From contig JAHIRF010000008.1 of NCBI GenBank assembly GCA_018818785.1, positions 1 to 64,000 of the forward strand: a stretch of 64,000 bases of DNA. Reading direction: 5' to 3'. Under the pieces are notes generated by a model, which made no database searches, was not told where the DNA came from, and saw only the letters and a list, made by a program, of their open reading frames with translations. Numbering within the stretch: position 1 is the first letter of the stretch; each line of letters opens with the position of its first letter. The DNA is from Thermoplasmatota archaeon. GTDB taxonomy: Archaea > Thermoplasmatota > Thermoplasmata > UBA10834. Position numbers and translations under genes: made by a program. Below, piece after piece: positions 16,315 to 25,777 of this stretch.

Positions 16315-17727
16315 ATGGAATTTAGAGAGCTCATAAGCAGCCAAGAATTGTTGAGAGCTATAACAGAATTGGAATGGGAAGAGCCGACCCCCGTCCAGGA
16401 ACAGACCATACCCGTAGCCAATCAAGGCCACGACCTGATGGCCCAGGCCCAGACGGGCACTGGGAAGACAGGAGCGTTTGCTATCCCGATCGTATCCAAG
16501 ATCACGCCCAAGAAAGGAATTCAGACTCTTGTGCTCGTGCCGACAAGGGAGTTGGCCGTGCAGGTGGCCGAGGATTTCTTCGAACTGGCGAAGTACATGG
16601 ACCTCCGACCCTTAGCAATCTACGGTGGACAGTCGATGAACGTCCAGATCAGCAGATTGAGGAAGGGAGTCGAGATTGTGGTAGGCACGCCTGGTCGATT
16701 GATGGACCTCATGAGGAGAGGAGAACTCTCGTTCAACGACGTTTCGGTCGTTGTGCTCGATGAGGCTGACAGGATGTTAGACATGGGATTCATCGATGAT
16801 ATAGAATGGATACTCCAGAGGGTTCCGAAGAAACGACAGACGATGCTCTTCTCCGCGACCCTTCCGGAGGCGATAAGGGAACTCGCCCTGAGATACATGA
16901 AGGACCCCACCACGGTGAATATCAGTCAGGATGCCCTGACTGTTGATCAGACCGAACAGGTCTACATCAACGTGGGCAGGAAGAACAAGCTCTGGGCCCT
17001 GTGCAGGATACTCGATACTGAGAAGCCAGCGCTCACATTGATATTCTGTTCCACGAAGAGGATGGTGGACACACTGGTGAGGAAGCTCAAGGCCTATGGA
17101 TACTCCGTGGAGGGCATCCATGGAGACATGGGCCAGTCAGCAAGAGAGAAGGTCATGGCGAAGTACCGGAGTGGCAAATTGAAGATTCTCGTCGCCACCG
17201 ATGTCGCGGCTAGAGGCATAGATGTCGAAGGCATATCGCATGTGTTCAACTACGACATCCCGGGCAACCCCGAAGACTACGTCCACAGGATCGGCAGAAC
17301 TGCGAGAGCCGGACGTGATGGGAAGGCAATCACATTCGTCTCCAATGAGGAGCGGCATCTGGTCAAAGCCATAGAGAGCTTCGGAAGGACGACGATACAA
17401 GAGGAGGACGTGCCCGATTCCGGGGGCAGGGACACCGTGAAACGCCAGCTCGACTTCGAAGAGTACGCAGACAATTTCGGAATGGTGGCCTTCGCGATCA
17501 ACCTGGGCAGAAATGACGGCATAGACATGGTCAACCTGCTGAGGTTCATAGAGAGGAAGGCAAGAGTCCAGGAACATCTCATAGGAGACGTCACGATAGG
17601 TGATGGGGACAGCAGGGTCCATCTGCACAAGAGCGTTGCATTCGGAGCGATGAAGGACCTTGAGAGATGCACCGTGGCGGATAAGCACGTCCGGGTCAGT
17701 CTGATAAGAGACCGGCTCAGGCGTTGA
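16315..17727 (+). CDS. DEAD-box RNA helicase with C-terminal RNA-binding domain
   Basis: The 470-residue protein has canonical helicase motifs: TPVQEQTIP, AQTGTGKTGAFA, PTRELA, TPGRLMDL, DEADRMLDMGF, SAT, and HRIGRTARAG. After the helicase core, residues about 385-470 form an extra domain ending in RDRLRR. Its pattern fits a DbpA/CsdA-type RNA-binding domain, which would direct the helicase to structured RNA such as rRNA. Unlike the helicase at 1878, its composition matches the window. GGAAGACTGAAAGC precedes the ATG. The 3' end overlaps the convergent Fe-S assembly gene by 11 bases. Confidence 0.95.
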   Translation: MEFRELISSQELLRAITELEWEEPTPVQEQTIPVANQGHDLMAQAQTGTGKTGAFAIPIVSKITPKKGIQTLVLVPTRELAVQVAEDFFELAKYMDLRPLAIYGGQSMNVQISRLRKGVEIVVGTPGRLMDLMRRGELSFNDVSVVVLDEADRMLDMGFIDDIEWILQRVPKKRQTMLFSATLPEAIRELALRYMKDPTTVNISQDALTVDQTEQVYINVGRKNKLWALCRILDTEKPALTLIFCSTKRMVDTLVRKLKAYGYSVEGIHGDMGQSAREKVMAKYRSGKLKILVATDVAARGIDVEGISHVFNYDIPGNPEDYVHRIGRTARAGRDGKAITFVSNEERHLVKAIESFGRTTIQEEDVPDSGGRDTVKRQLDFEEYADNFGMVAFAINLGRNDGIDMVNLLRFIERKARVQEHLIGDVTIGDGDSRVHLHKSVAFGAMKDLERCTVADKHVRVSLIRDRLRR

Positions 17728-17995
17728 CCTCTCGATTGATGTCGTCAGCCCGGATGTGTCCCACCACTTTGACATTCACCTTTGTGATGCCGTCGACGGT
17801 CAGTACCTGATCCTTGATCGCTTTCGCGAGTTCGACACCCATGGGGCAGAACGGGCTTGTTGGCATGAAAGTGAGCTCAACGGAATTCTCGTCCACTACC
17901 AAGCCAGAGATCAGTCCCATGTCGTATACGCTGACGCCCGTATGAGGATCCAAAACACCTCTGAGCGCCTCGACGATAAACTCTTTCTTATCCAT
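17717..17995 (-). CDS. MIP18/DUF59 Fe-S cluster assembly factor
   Basis: The 92-residue protein belongs to the MIP18/SufT group: DPHTGVSVYDMGLISGL near the start, then the TSPFCP motif with its conserved Cys at about residue 50, and the C-terminal VDGITKVNVKVV. Members help assemble or transfer Fe-S clusters. The ATG at 17995 is chosen because a TATA-like element (TTTATAATAC on the minus strand, 18022-18031) lies about 30 bases upstream, giving a leaderless mRNA. A TTG at 18007 would add four residues. Confidence 0.9.
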   Translation of the reverse strand: MDKKEFIVEALRGVLDPHTGVSVYDMGLISGLVVDENSVELTFMPTSPFCPMGVELAKAIKDQVLTVDGITKVNVKVVGHIRADDINREVNA

Positions 17996-18021
17996 GTCCG
18001 GGTTCAAATTGTGGATTGAGT

Positions 18022-18031
18022 ATTATAAACT
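18022..18031 (-). promoter_or_regulatory. TATA element of the Fe-S assembly gene
   Basis: On the minus strand TTTATAATAC lies about 30 bases upstream of the ATG at 17995, the archaeal TATA spacing expected for a leaderless transcript. Confidence 0.5.
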
Positions 18032-18056
18032 GTCGAGGAATGCGGTCGGGCCCGAA

Positions 18057-20678
18057 TCACTTGTACATCAGCACAGAGAGCCCGCCGGCGGTGATATGAT
18101 TCAGTTCTCCGCGCTCGGATGATATCGTCTTGACGACATCATAGAACTCCCGTCCAAGAGAAATCTTCCTACCATCGCTCATAGGCACCTCGATGCCGCT
18201 ATCCGTCGTGGCAATCGCATCGCCACTCAATGAGGATAGGTATGCGACAATCTCCTTGGCATCTCTCTTGAAGGTCGGCCCGAGTTTTGCATGGATGGGC
18301 TTCATCCCCGTGACGGTCTCATTCAGCTTGACATCAACCAGCAGCTGCAGCTCCTTCGCCTTCACCGTTGCGCGGATGTCCTCCTCGGAGCCGCTGATCA
18401 GAGACCCGACCTCAGGACCGACGATCTCGACCCTGGACAGCTCGGAATTCAGTGACATGCCGTTGGCAGCCTTCCATGCGCGGATCGAAGAAACGATATC
18501 CTTCACTGATCCGCCCATGATCTCATGCGCCTCGTCCTTCTCAGGCTTCTCGGGCCAAGCGGACACGTGTATGCTCAGGTCTTCCTCGAATTCCTTGAAA
18601 TTGATCTGATAGGCGTCCTCCGCCATGTGAGGCAAAATGACGGACATCATCTTGAGCAGCCCATGGCCGACGGTATATAGCGCATATCTGGCACCCTCGT
18701 CATCGTCGGAGTAGACCCTGTGCTTCACGAGTTCAATATAATGGTCTGCGAACTCATGCCAGAGGAAATCTTCCAGGAGCGCAGTGGAACGATCAAACTG
18801 GTATTGATCGTTGTGCGTCTCAACCTTTCCGACCAGTTCCCCGAATCGGCTCAGTATCCACCTGTCGATGGGATGCGCCTTCTCGGGCTTGGTCGGGCGA
18901 CCCTTGCAGGCAGCACCGACCAATCGCATGATATTCCAGGTCTTGACAGAGAGTCGGTTCCCGCGGACAAGTTCCTGCTCCTTGAAGGAATGATCCATCC
19001 CCAAACTGCAGGTGGAAGCATAATATCTCATCGCGTCCCCACCGTATTTGGCCAGCAAGGGCATCGGGTCGATGATGTTCCCTGAGGACGTGTGCATGGG
19101 TCTCCCGTCCGGGGCCATTATGAAACCATGGATCATGACCTCGTTCCACGGTTTCTTGTTCAAGAGGTGCATCTCGCGGAGTATCGTGTAGTAAGCCCAT
19201 GTGCGAATGATATCATGGCTCTGAGCGCGAAGAGTCATCGGATACAGTTTCTCGAACATCTTCGCATCCCTCTCCCAGAAGGTGTTGTACAAGGGCGAGA
19301 TGCTGGAATCCATCCACGTGTCGAAGACGTCCTTCGAGCCGACAAGCCCTCCGCCACATTTCGGACACTTGTCAACACATGGCCTGTCGACAGTCGGGTC
19401 CACATAGCAATGGTCCTCCTCTGGAAGGACCACCTCGCCGCACTTATCGCATTCCCATAGAGGGATGGCAGTTGCGAAGTACCTCTGACGAGATACCACC
19501 CAATCCCAGGCAAGCGAATTGATCCAATCTTTGATCCTGATCTTCATGAAATCAGGTTTCCAGACGACCTCGTCGACCATCTTCAGCACTTGATCTTTGT
19601 ATTGAACGGTCTTGATGAACCATTGGGGGACCTTCAGGAATTCGATAGGCGTGCCGCATCTCCAGCACATGCCCACATTCTGATCGAGTGGCTCTTGCTT
19701 CGACAATAGCGCTTGCGACCGGAGTTCCTCGATGATTGCCACCCTGGCATCTGCAACGGGCATTCCTTCGTATTTTCCAGCGAGGGATGTCATCCGGCCA
19801 TCCTCGTCGATCCCCTTCTCTAGAAGAAGGTTGTACTTCATGATCCATTCCAGGTCGTCCTTATCGCCGATGGAACAGATCATGACAGTCCCGGTCCCGA
19901 ACTCTGGGTCGACCTTCGGGTCAGCAATGACCTTCACGTGCCGGTCGTAGACTGGAGTGACCAGCTCTTTTCCCAAGAGATGGGCTTTGGATTTGTCATC
20001 CGGATGCACAGCGACCAGAAGGCAAGTGCAGAGCAGCTCGGGCCGAGTCGTCGCGATCATTACCTCTCGACCGGACTCTGCCTCATGGAATTTGACGAAA
20101 TTCAACTTCGTGGATCGATGCTCGTAATCGACCTCTGCGTCAGCGAGGGCGGTCCCGCATCGAGTACACCAGTTCACTGGAAAATGACCTTTGTAAACGA
20201 GTCCTTTCTTGAACATGCGTATGAACGATATTTGTGTGAGGCGGCGATAGTACTCGGCATCTGTCTGGTAGTAGAGCGACGGGTCCATGCTCTCTCCCAT
20301 GATCTCGAATTGGTTGATCATCTCAGCAATGTACTTCTCTGCGAACTCGCTGCACATCTTGACGAATTCCTGTCGGGGAACATCCGATGCTTTGATCCCT
20401 TTGACCTTCTCCACTCGTACCTCGACGGGTGTACCATTTACATCGAAACAGAGCGGGAAGAATACATTGTAACCCTTCAGGCGCTTATATCTCGCGGCGA
20501 AGTCGATGACCGTATATCCGTAAGCATGCCCCAAATGAATCGCGCCGGAGGCATATCGAGGAGGATTGTCTATGCTGAATACTTCCTTTTTGGAGGCGGG
20601 ATCGAATCTGTATATCTCCCATTCCTTCCACTTCGACTGCCACTTGGGCTCGCACTCTCGCCAATCGTACTGGGCCAT
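18057..20678 (-). CDS. valS: Valyl-tRNA synthetase
   Basis: This is a class I synthetase of 873 residues that joins valine to tRNA-Val. It has the HIGH-type motif (SGAIHLGHAYG), the editing domain (including MIATTRPELLCTCLLVAVHPDD), zinc-type Cys pairs (CDKCGEVV, CPKCGGG), and the anticodon-binding helical region. The length fits archaeal ValRS. The KMSKS loop is strongly altered: near residue 526 the sequence reads PMHTSSGNIIDP where KMSKSxGN is expected. The start at ATG 20678 (MAQYDWRECEPKW) is chosen over an upstream in-frame codon at 20720 because a TATA-like element sits about 28 bases before it and 20720 lies upstream of that element. The SAP/SWIM gene begins upstream on the same strand. 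Confidence 0.95.
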   Translation of the reverse strand: MAQYDWRECEPKWQSKWKEWEIYRFDPASKKEVFSIDNPPRYASGAIHLGHAYGYTVIDFAARYKRLKGYNVFFPLCFDVNGTPVEVRVEKVKGIKASDVPRQEFVKMCSEFAEKYIAEMINQFEIMGESMDPSLYYQTDAEYYRRLTQISFIRMFKKGLVYKGHFPVNWCTRCGTALADAEVDYEHRSTKLNFVKFHEAESGREVMIATTRPELLCTCLLVAVHPDDKSKAHLLGKELVTPVYDRHVKVIADPKVDPEFGTGTVMICSIGDKDDLEWIMKYNLLLEKGIDEDGRMTSLAGKYEGMPVADARVAIIEELRSQALLSKQEPLDQNVGMCWRCGTPIEFLKVPQWFIKTVQYKDQVLKMVDEVVWKPDFMKIRIKDWINSLAWDWVVSRQRYFATAIPLWECDKCGEVVLPEEDHCYVDPTVDRPCVDKCPKCGGGLVGSKDVFDTWMDSSISPLYNTFWERDAKMFEKLYPMTLRAQSHDIIRTWAYYTILREMHLLNKKPWNEVMIHGFIMAPDGRPMHTSSGNIIDPMPLLAKYGGDAMRYYASTCSLGMDHSFKEQELVRGNRLSVKTWNIMRLVGAACKGRPTKPEKAHPIDRWILSRFGELVGKVETHNDQYQFDRSTALLEDFLWHEFADHYIELVKHRVYSDDDEGARYALYTVGHGLLKMMSVILPHMAEDAYQINFKEFEEDLSIHVSAWPEKPEKDEAHEIMGGSVKDIVSSIRAWKAANGMSLNSELSRVEIVGPEVGSLISGSEEDIRATVKAKELQLLVDVKLNETVTGMKPIHAKLGPTFKRDAKEIVAYLSSLSGDAIATTDSGIEVPMSDGRKISLGREFYDVVKTISSERGELNHITAGGLSVLMYK

Positions 20679-20701
20679 GACTTTCGGGACAAAAGAGTAA
20701 G

Positions 20702-20711
20702 CATAGATAAA
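20702..20711 (-). promoter_or_regulatory. TATA element of valS
   Basis: The minus strand reads CTTTATCTAT about 28 bases upstream of the ATG at 20678, consistent with an archaeal promoter and leaderless start. It overlaps the alternative upstream start codon, which is why that start is not used. Confidence 0.45.
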
Positions 20712-20748
20712 GCTTGTCAACGAGAGGTCTGGCTATAGGTCGTATCCC

Positions 20749-21291
20749 CTAACGTCTCGACCTCTTCTTCCGGAATACGTTGGCGAGGATTATGTCTTCC
20801 ACCTCAGGAGTCATGGGACCGGTCCATCGGTCCAACTTGAAAAGGCCTTCCTGAAGGCACCGAACAAGAGTGGCCATCTGATGAGCGCAGAAATATCCCT
20901 TCTCCCTGAACTCAAGGCACTCGCAGGAGGTGCCGATGTCATCCGTCGTCTGATTCACGAAACGAATGTTGTAGACCTCGTAACCGTCAGACCGACGCAG
21001 AGTGAAGGTGGCATTCGCGATCGTATGATCGCTCTCGGGGTCGAGCTCTATGACCTTCCGGCTTCCGGCCCATTTGATCGCCTTGGCCATGTTCTCCACG
21101 AAATAGATTTCTTCCTGCACGGTACAGAAATCCTCAAGTACCCTGGGCTTGAGATTCTTCAATATGAACTGGACCAACTCGTCCTTCTTCAGATTCGACC
21201 AACCGGATAGTTTCTGAGCATCGCATAGGTTCCTCAGACTTGTGACGGTCAACCTAGAGAGTCTCAATTTAAGAGGCGGTTCGACTGGCAT
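20749..21291 (-). CDS. SAP-like and SWIM zinc-finger protein
   Basis: The 180-residue protein has an N-terminal helix-rich part (about residues 10-50) patterned like a SAP DNA-binding motif (LTVTSLRNLCDAQKLSG, then KKDELVQFIL). The C-terminal half carries a SWIM zinc finger of the CxCxnCxH type: CECLEFREKGYFCAH at about residues 123-137. Both features point to nucleic-acid binding. SWIM proteins occur with Swi2/Snf2 or recombination factors, but no such gene is adjacent. It precedes valS on the same strand and has its own GGAAGGATG leader. Confidence 0.8.
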   Translation of the reverse strand: MPVEPPLKLRLSRLTVTSLRNLCDAQKLSGWSNLKKDELVQFILKNLKPRVLEDFCTVQEEIYFVENMAKAIKWAGSRKVIELDPESDHTIANATFTLRRSDGYEVYNIRFVNQTTDDIGTSCECLEFREKGYFCAHQMATLVRCLQEGLFKLDRWTGPMTPEVEDIILANVFRKKRSRR

Positions 21292-21494
21292 TGTCCCATC
21301 CTTCCAGAGACATGATTAGAAACCGGGCATAATAAGATAGCGATTCTCGACCGCGCGATATCATGAGTACTCCCGAAAACACAACGCGAGGATTCAGATA
21401 ATCTACAGAGGCGATGGCAGGGCATCATTGGTGGTCGGAAAGCGATTGTGTTAAATCATTTGCGTGCAGATATCACATACAGGCAGGTTCGTAG

Positions 21495-22721
21495 ATGGAG
21501 AAGAAGGAGATTGAACGAGGAGATTACCAGACATGCGAAGAGGGTTCTGTCCTCAACTCGAAACAGCTTCTCGACATTGCTAACAGGATTATCCCGATAT
21601 TCTTGAATTCGCCAGATGATGAGATGTACAACGAGGTGCTCAAGATACTGCTCAAAGATACTGATAGCAGGCATGGAATCTTCGCATACATCGATGAGAA
21701 TGGTTCGATGGTTGCACCTTCGATGACCAGAGACATTTGGGACCAATGCCAGATCCCGGGTAAAACCTACACATTTCCGCGTGAGATCTGGGGGGGCATT
21801 TGGGGACGTGCGTTGAGTCAGAGAAGGGCTCTTTATTCAAACGGCACGCATCATGTTCCCGAAGGGCACATTGCAATCGTCAGATCCATCTGCGTCCCGA
21901 TAATCCACCAGAATGAGCTCATCGGCATGTTTGCCGTGGCGAACAGGACTTCGAGTTACTATGAAAACGACGTGAAGCACATGAAGGCGATTGCTGATCT
22001 CGTAGCGCCCGTGCTTCATGCGAGATTGCAGAGAGATCGCATTGAAATCGAGAGACGGAAAGCAGATGAAGCCGTCAAGCTCGCGAACAAGAAGCTCGGA
22101 CTCATGAGTGCCATCACCAGGCATGATGGCCTGAATCAACTGAGCCTCATACTGGGCTACGCACAGATAGCCAGAGAGATGTCGAAGGATGGCAAGATTA
22201 CATCATACCTGGATAAGATAGTCCTCTCAGGGCAGTCGATGAGCGCTCAACTGGAATTCACTCGGATCTATCAATCTATAGGTTCCACTAGCCCAGAGTG
22301 GCAGGATGTTCGACGGGTATTCGACAAGGCGATGTCCGAGCTGGATATGAACGGAATAAAAGTAGTCAACAGATTGAGTGACGTCCAGGTCTACGCAGAT
22401 ATGATGCTCGGGAGGATCTTCTACAACCTCATTGAGAATTCATTGAGGCATGGGACCAGAATCACGACCATTAATGTTCATGACGCACAGACTGAGAATG
22501 GATTGATAATAAGCATCGAGGATGATGGGGTCGGAATCCCAGACCAAGAGAAGGAGATCATATTCGAAAAAGGATATGGAAAGAATACTGGATACGGATT
22601 GTACGTGACCAGAGAGATTCTGGATCTGACGGGCATATTCATAAGAGAAAAGGGGGAGTATGGCAAGGGAGCGAGGTTCGAGATACTCGTCCCGACGAAT
22701 GGATACAGGACTCCTTCGTGA
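21495..22721 (+). CDS. GAF-domain sensor histidine kinase
   Basis: The 408-residue protein has no transmembrane segment. A GAF-type sensory domain (about residues 30-180) is followed by a short helical linker, a dimerisation region with the archaeal H-box ITRHDGLNQL (about residues 207-216), and an ATPase domain with the N-box (RIFYNLIENSLRHG) and G-box (DDGVGIPDQEKE, then GYGKNTGYGLYV). It should autophosphorylate in response to a cytosolic signal that is not known. No response regulator is adjacent. A TATA-like GTGTTAAATC lies about 45 bases upstream of the ATG. Confidence 0.92.
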   Translation: MEKKEIERGDYQTCEEGSVLNSKQLLDIANRIIPIFLNSPDDEMYNEVLKILLKDTDSRHGIFAYIDENGSMVAPSMTRDIWDQCQIPGKTYTFPREIWGGIWGRALSQRRALYSNGTHHVPEGHIAIVRSICVPIIHQNELIGMFAVANRTSSYYENDVKHMKAIADLVAPVLHARLQRDRIEIERRKADEAVKLANKKLGLMSAITRHDGLNQLSLILGYAQIAREMSKDGKITSYLDKIVLSGQSMSAQLEFTRIYQSIGSTSPEWQDVRRVFDKAMSELDMNGIKVVNRLSDVQVYADMMLGRIFYNLIENSLRHGTRITTINVHDAQTENGLIISIEDDGVGIPDQEKEIIFEKGYGKNTGYGLYVTREILDLTGIFIREKGEYGKGARFEILVPTNGYRTPS

Positions 22722-22732
22722 CGTTGATCGAT

Positions 22733-24055
22733 TCAGAGGCAGTCCATGGACGGCTTTCTCTTTCTCTGAAGGACCAATATGTAATCCTTCTCAATCCGAC
22801 TATCGTTCCAGCGTGGAATATCAAGGTGTCGATTGATCACATCATAGACATAGGTACCTTTGAGTATGTACCCGCATTGTGAAGCGATCCTCGCCAGGAT
22901 GAGATAGGTCGGTACTCTGACCTTTCTGAAGGTGTTCTCTCCGACCACCATGCAATATATTCCGTTCCGACCAAGGACACGATTGATCTCACAGAGATTC
23001 CGCCTCATATCATCGAAATACTTGTAAACGATATACGCACTTTTCTTATCATTCTCGACCAGTTCAGTCAATACTCGTTTCAATTCAGGGACGCTCGTCT
23101 TTGGTTCCCAAGGCCTGTACTCCCGGACATAGGCCCTCGAAGTCCCCACGACCTGACCGTCCAACCTCGCCATGTCATCGAGCAAATCGAGCCAGAACAT
23201 CTCCAGCTTGTGCACACTCACATAGTGAACAGCACTGGCATATGGAGGAGATGTGACTGCTAGATCGACGGATGAATCGTCCATTTCGATGTCTCTAGCA
23301 TCGCGCCCGATTATGTTGATGGTCGGCGGGTTCCTGAACTCCTTCTCCACATCATGAGAGATCTTCCAGAGCTCCTCCGCATCCAGCAGTTTATTGCCAA
23401 CGGTGTTCTCGAACTTGGACATCACATCGAATGAGGTTTTGCCTTGCTCATCCAGTTTTTTCCTGAAGCTCGTGACCTCAGGGATCAACGAATCGGCGTC
23501 AGAGTTCGACATCTTCCGTATGATTGATGAGAAGCATATCTTGAAGAAGTCCTGCGTGGGTCCACTTCGTATGCGCCACACATATTTCTTTATCGTCGCC
23601 AGATTTCCAAGGACCTCAGGACGGAACCAGTGGTCCCTATTGGGTATTTCAGGGATCAGCGAGCTGTTATCATAATCATCCGAGCGAATGTGGTCCAATA
23701 GGTTCTCCGCGACACGGGAGAGATGCGTTGGATCGATGGGTGTGGTCTTGACCTTGGCGATCATCCTGGCCAATGGATGGATGTCGATGCCGTAGCTCTC
23801 CCGTCCTAATATGTACGACTCAAGGAGCGTGGTCCCCGAGCCCATGAACGGGTCGAGAACAACATCCTCTGCCTTTGAAAAGGATTCGATGCAGAATCTT
23901 GGGATCTGAGGTATGAATTTAGCAGGATATTTGTGGATGCCATGAGTTGCATAGCTAACCTGCTTGCCGATGTATTTCCGGAACTCGCCTGATAGGTCCA
24001 CGGGCCTTGGAAATCCGTGGAAATCAGACGGGTCACTGGAAGATTGTGAGGACAT
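22733..24055 (-). CDS. DNA adenine/cytosine-N4 methyltransferase
   Basis: The 440-residue protein has the SAM-binding motif I DPFMGSGTT (about residue 70) and the catalytic TSPPY motif IV (about residue 267), which mark amino-methyltransferases acting on N6-adenine or N4-cytosine in DNA. Motif I comes first and motif IV about 200 residues later, the alpha-type order with a target-recognition region between. No restriction endonuclease is adjacent, so it is likely an orphan methylase or part of a non-classical system. It lies 20 bases downstream of glyS and probably shares its transcript; GGGGAGA precedes the ATG. Confidence 0.85.
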   Translation of the reverse strand: MSSQSSSDPSDFHGFPRPVDLSGEFRKYIGKQVSYATHGIHKYPAKFIPQIPRFCIESFSKAEDVVLDPFMGSGTTLLESYILGRESYGIDIHPLARMIAKVKTTPIDPTHLSRVAENLLDHIRSDDYDNSSLIPEIPNRDHWFRPEVLGNLATIKKYVWRIRSGPTQDFFKICFSSIIRKMSNSDADSLIPEVTSFRKKLDEQGKTSFDVMSKFENTVGNKLLDAEELWKISHDVEKEFRNPPTINIIGRDARDIEMDDSSVDLAVTSPPYASAVHYVSVHKLEMFWLDLLDDMARLDGQVVGTSRAYVREYRPWEPKTSVPELKRVLTELVENDKKSAYIVYKYFDDMRRNLCEINRVLGRNGIYCMVVGENTFRKVRVPTYLILARIASQCGYILKGTYVYDVINRHLDIPRWNDSRIEKDYILVLQRKRKPSMDCL

Positions 24056-24075
24056 GCTGTTTCTTAATCTCCCCT

Positions 24076-25770
24076 TCAGAGTCCTTCGAGAGCTTCTAGA
24101 CCAGCTCCCGACACGATCCTCGCAACAGCTACAGCAACGTTCTCCTTCTTAATCCTAACCTGGTTGGCGCTGTCCCTATCACGAATCGTCACCGTCCCGT
24201 TCGCCTTGGTCTCGTAATCGACCGTGACGCAGCAAGGAGCCCCGATCTCATCCATTCTAGCATATCTGCGCCCAATCGAGCCAGAATCATCATAATAGGC
24301 GGTCATGCCAGCGAAGGTGATCGAATCCTGCACTTCCACTGCAATCGAATCGAGCCCATCTCGGGCCATGAGCGGGAACACGCCAGCTTTCACGGGAGCC
24401 ATGCGACCATTGAACCTCAACACGATATAATCATCCTTCTTCGTGTACGAATGCTCCAGGAGAGAATATAGCATCCTGTCCACACCATAGGACGGCTCGA
24501 TCACATGAGGCACCAGCTTCCGTCCAGAGACTTTCTCCTTTCGCATGATGATTTCGAAGCAGTCCGAGGAGATCTTGTATGTCTGTCCATCTATGTCCAA
24601 CGAGACTTCGGCCTTTCCCTTGACCGACTCCGCGGGAAGCTTCGACAGTGCATCTGCGATCTTCTTCGTCTCGCCCTTGAACAATTTGCCCATAACATCG
24701 AAACGGGCTCTGACGACTTCCTCTTCCACTTCCTTCGCTTCATCGAATAGCTCGAACGCCATAAGCTCGGATCCAGAGTGATTGATGTGAGCCTGAAGGT
24801 CGTAGCATCCACGATCAGCTATCCCGACCATTTCTATCCAGCCAAAGGAGAGTTCGGCTTCCATGTCCCAGCAATCGGATGCGTAATGCGCCATCTCGTC
24901 CTTCTCATGTTGCCTGAAGCGCAACCTCGAGGGATCCAATCCGATATCACACGCATACTTGTATGTGAGATAGATGAAATAGGCGAGGGTCTCGTTGACA
25001 ATAACATTCTGATCTACCGCTTCCGCAAGAGTCATCACTCTCGGCGGCCCGGAGTTGGGGACCAACGGCAGCTTCGTATCCTTCACCGCAGAGAATCGCG
25101 GCCACGATTTATTCTCGGGATGGACGAACAATTCGGCCTCCATCTGATGGAACTCCCTTAGACGGAGAAGACCTTGCCTCGGTGATATCTCATTCCTGAA
25201 TGCCTTTCCGATCTGGACCGCACCTACGGGGAGCTTCTCGCGAGCGTGTCTGTAGACCTGGGAGAAATTGACGAACATGCCCTGGGCGGTTTCCGGTCGA
25301 AGGTATCCTGGCTTGGAGACCCCTGCACCGACAGATGTCTTGAACATCAGGTTGAATTTCCTCGGAGCTGTGAGGTCACCCTTGCAGCTAGGACACTTCA
25401 CATCATTGTCATTCAACAGCTCGCCCAGTTCATCCTCTTTGAGGGTCGCAGGGTTATCATGAAGACCTTCTGCAAGATGATCCGCACGGTAGCTCTCATG
25501 ACACTTGAGACATTCCACATACATATCGGCGAACGCATCCAGGTGTCCCGACGCCTTGAACACTGGCTCCGGTGCGATGATAGGACAAGATATCTCCAGA
25601 AATCCCTCACCCAGAACATACAACCTGCGCCAGTGGTTCTCCATGTTGTTCTTAAGAGCAGCGCCTAGCGGGCCATAATCATACATCCCCGCCAACCCAC
25701 CATAAATGTCGTAGGCGGGCCATAGGAATCCTCTGCGTTTGCAGAGAGAGAGAATCTCCTGCGAGTCCAT
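24076..25770 (-). CDS. glyS: Glycyl-tRNA synthetase, archaeal/eukaryotic type
   Basis: This is a class II aminoacyl-tRNA synthetase of the alpha2 archaeal/eukaryotic kind, joining glycine to tRNA-Gly. Signatures include RRGFLWPAYDIYGGLAGMYDYGPLG near the start, the Cys pairs of the zinc insert (CLKCHE, CPSCKGDL), motif 2 around FRNEISPRQGLLRLREFHQME, and motif 3 around EPSYGVDRMLYSLLEH. I start at the ATG at 25770 (564 residues), eight bases after the CBS gene and preceded by GTGATGC. An in-frame ATG at 25812 would overlap that gene. It belongs to the amidohydrolase-usp-CBS-glyS-methylase run. Confidence 0.96.
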   Translation of the reverse strand: MDSQEILSLCKRRGFLWPAYDIYGGLAGMYDYGPLGAALKNNMENHWRRLYVLGEGFLEISCPIIAPEPVFKASGHLDAFADMYVECLKCHESYRADHLAEGLHDNPATLKEDELGELLNDNDVKCPSCKGDLTAPRKFNLMFKTSVGAGVSKPGYLRPETAQGMFVNFSQVYRHAREKLPVGAVQIGKAFRNEISPRQGLLRLREFHQMEAELFVHPENKSWPRFSAVKDTKLPLVPNSGPPRVMTLAEAVDQNVIVNETLAYFIYLTYKYACDIGLDPSRLRFRQHEKDEMAHYASDCWDMEAELSFGWIEMVGIADRGCYDLQAHINHSGSELMAFELFDEAKEVEEEVVRARFDVMGKLFKGETKKIADALSKLPAESVKGKAEVSLDIDGQTYKISSDCFEIIMRKEKVSGRKLVPHVIEPSYGVDRMLYSLLEHSYTKKDDYIVLRFNGRMAPVKAGVFPLMARDGLDSIAVEVQDSITFAGMTAYYDDSGSIGRRYARMDEIGAPCCVTVDYETKANGTVTIRDRDSANQVRIKKENVAVAVARIVSGAGLEALEGL

Positions 25771-25777
25771 ATCTGCA

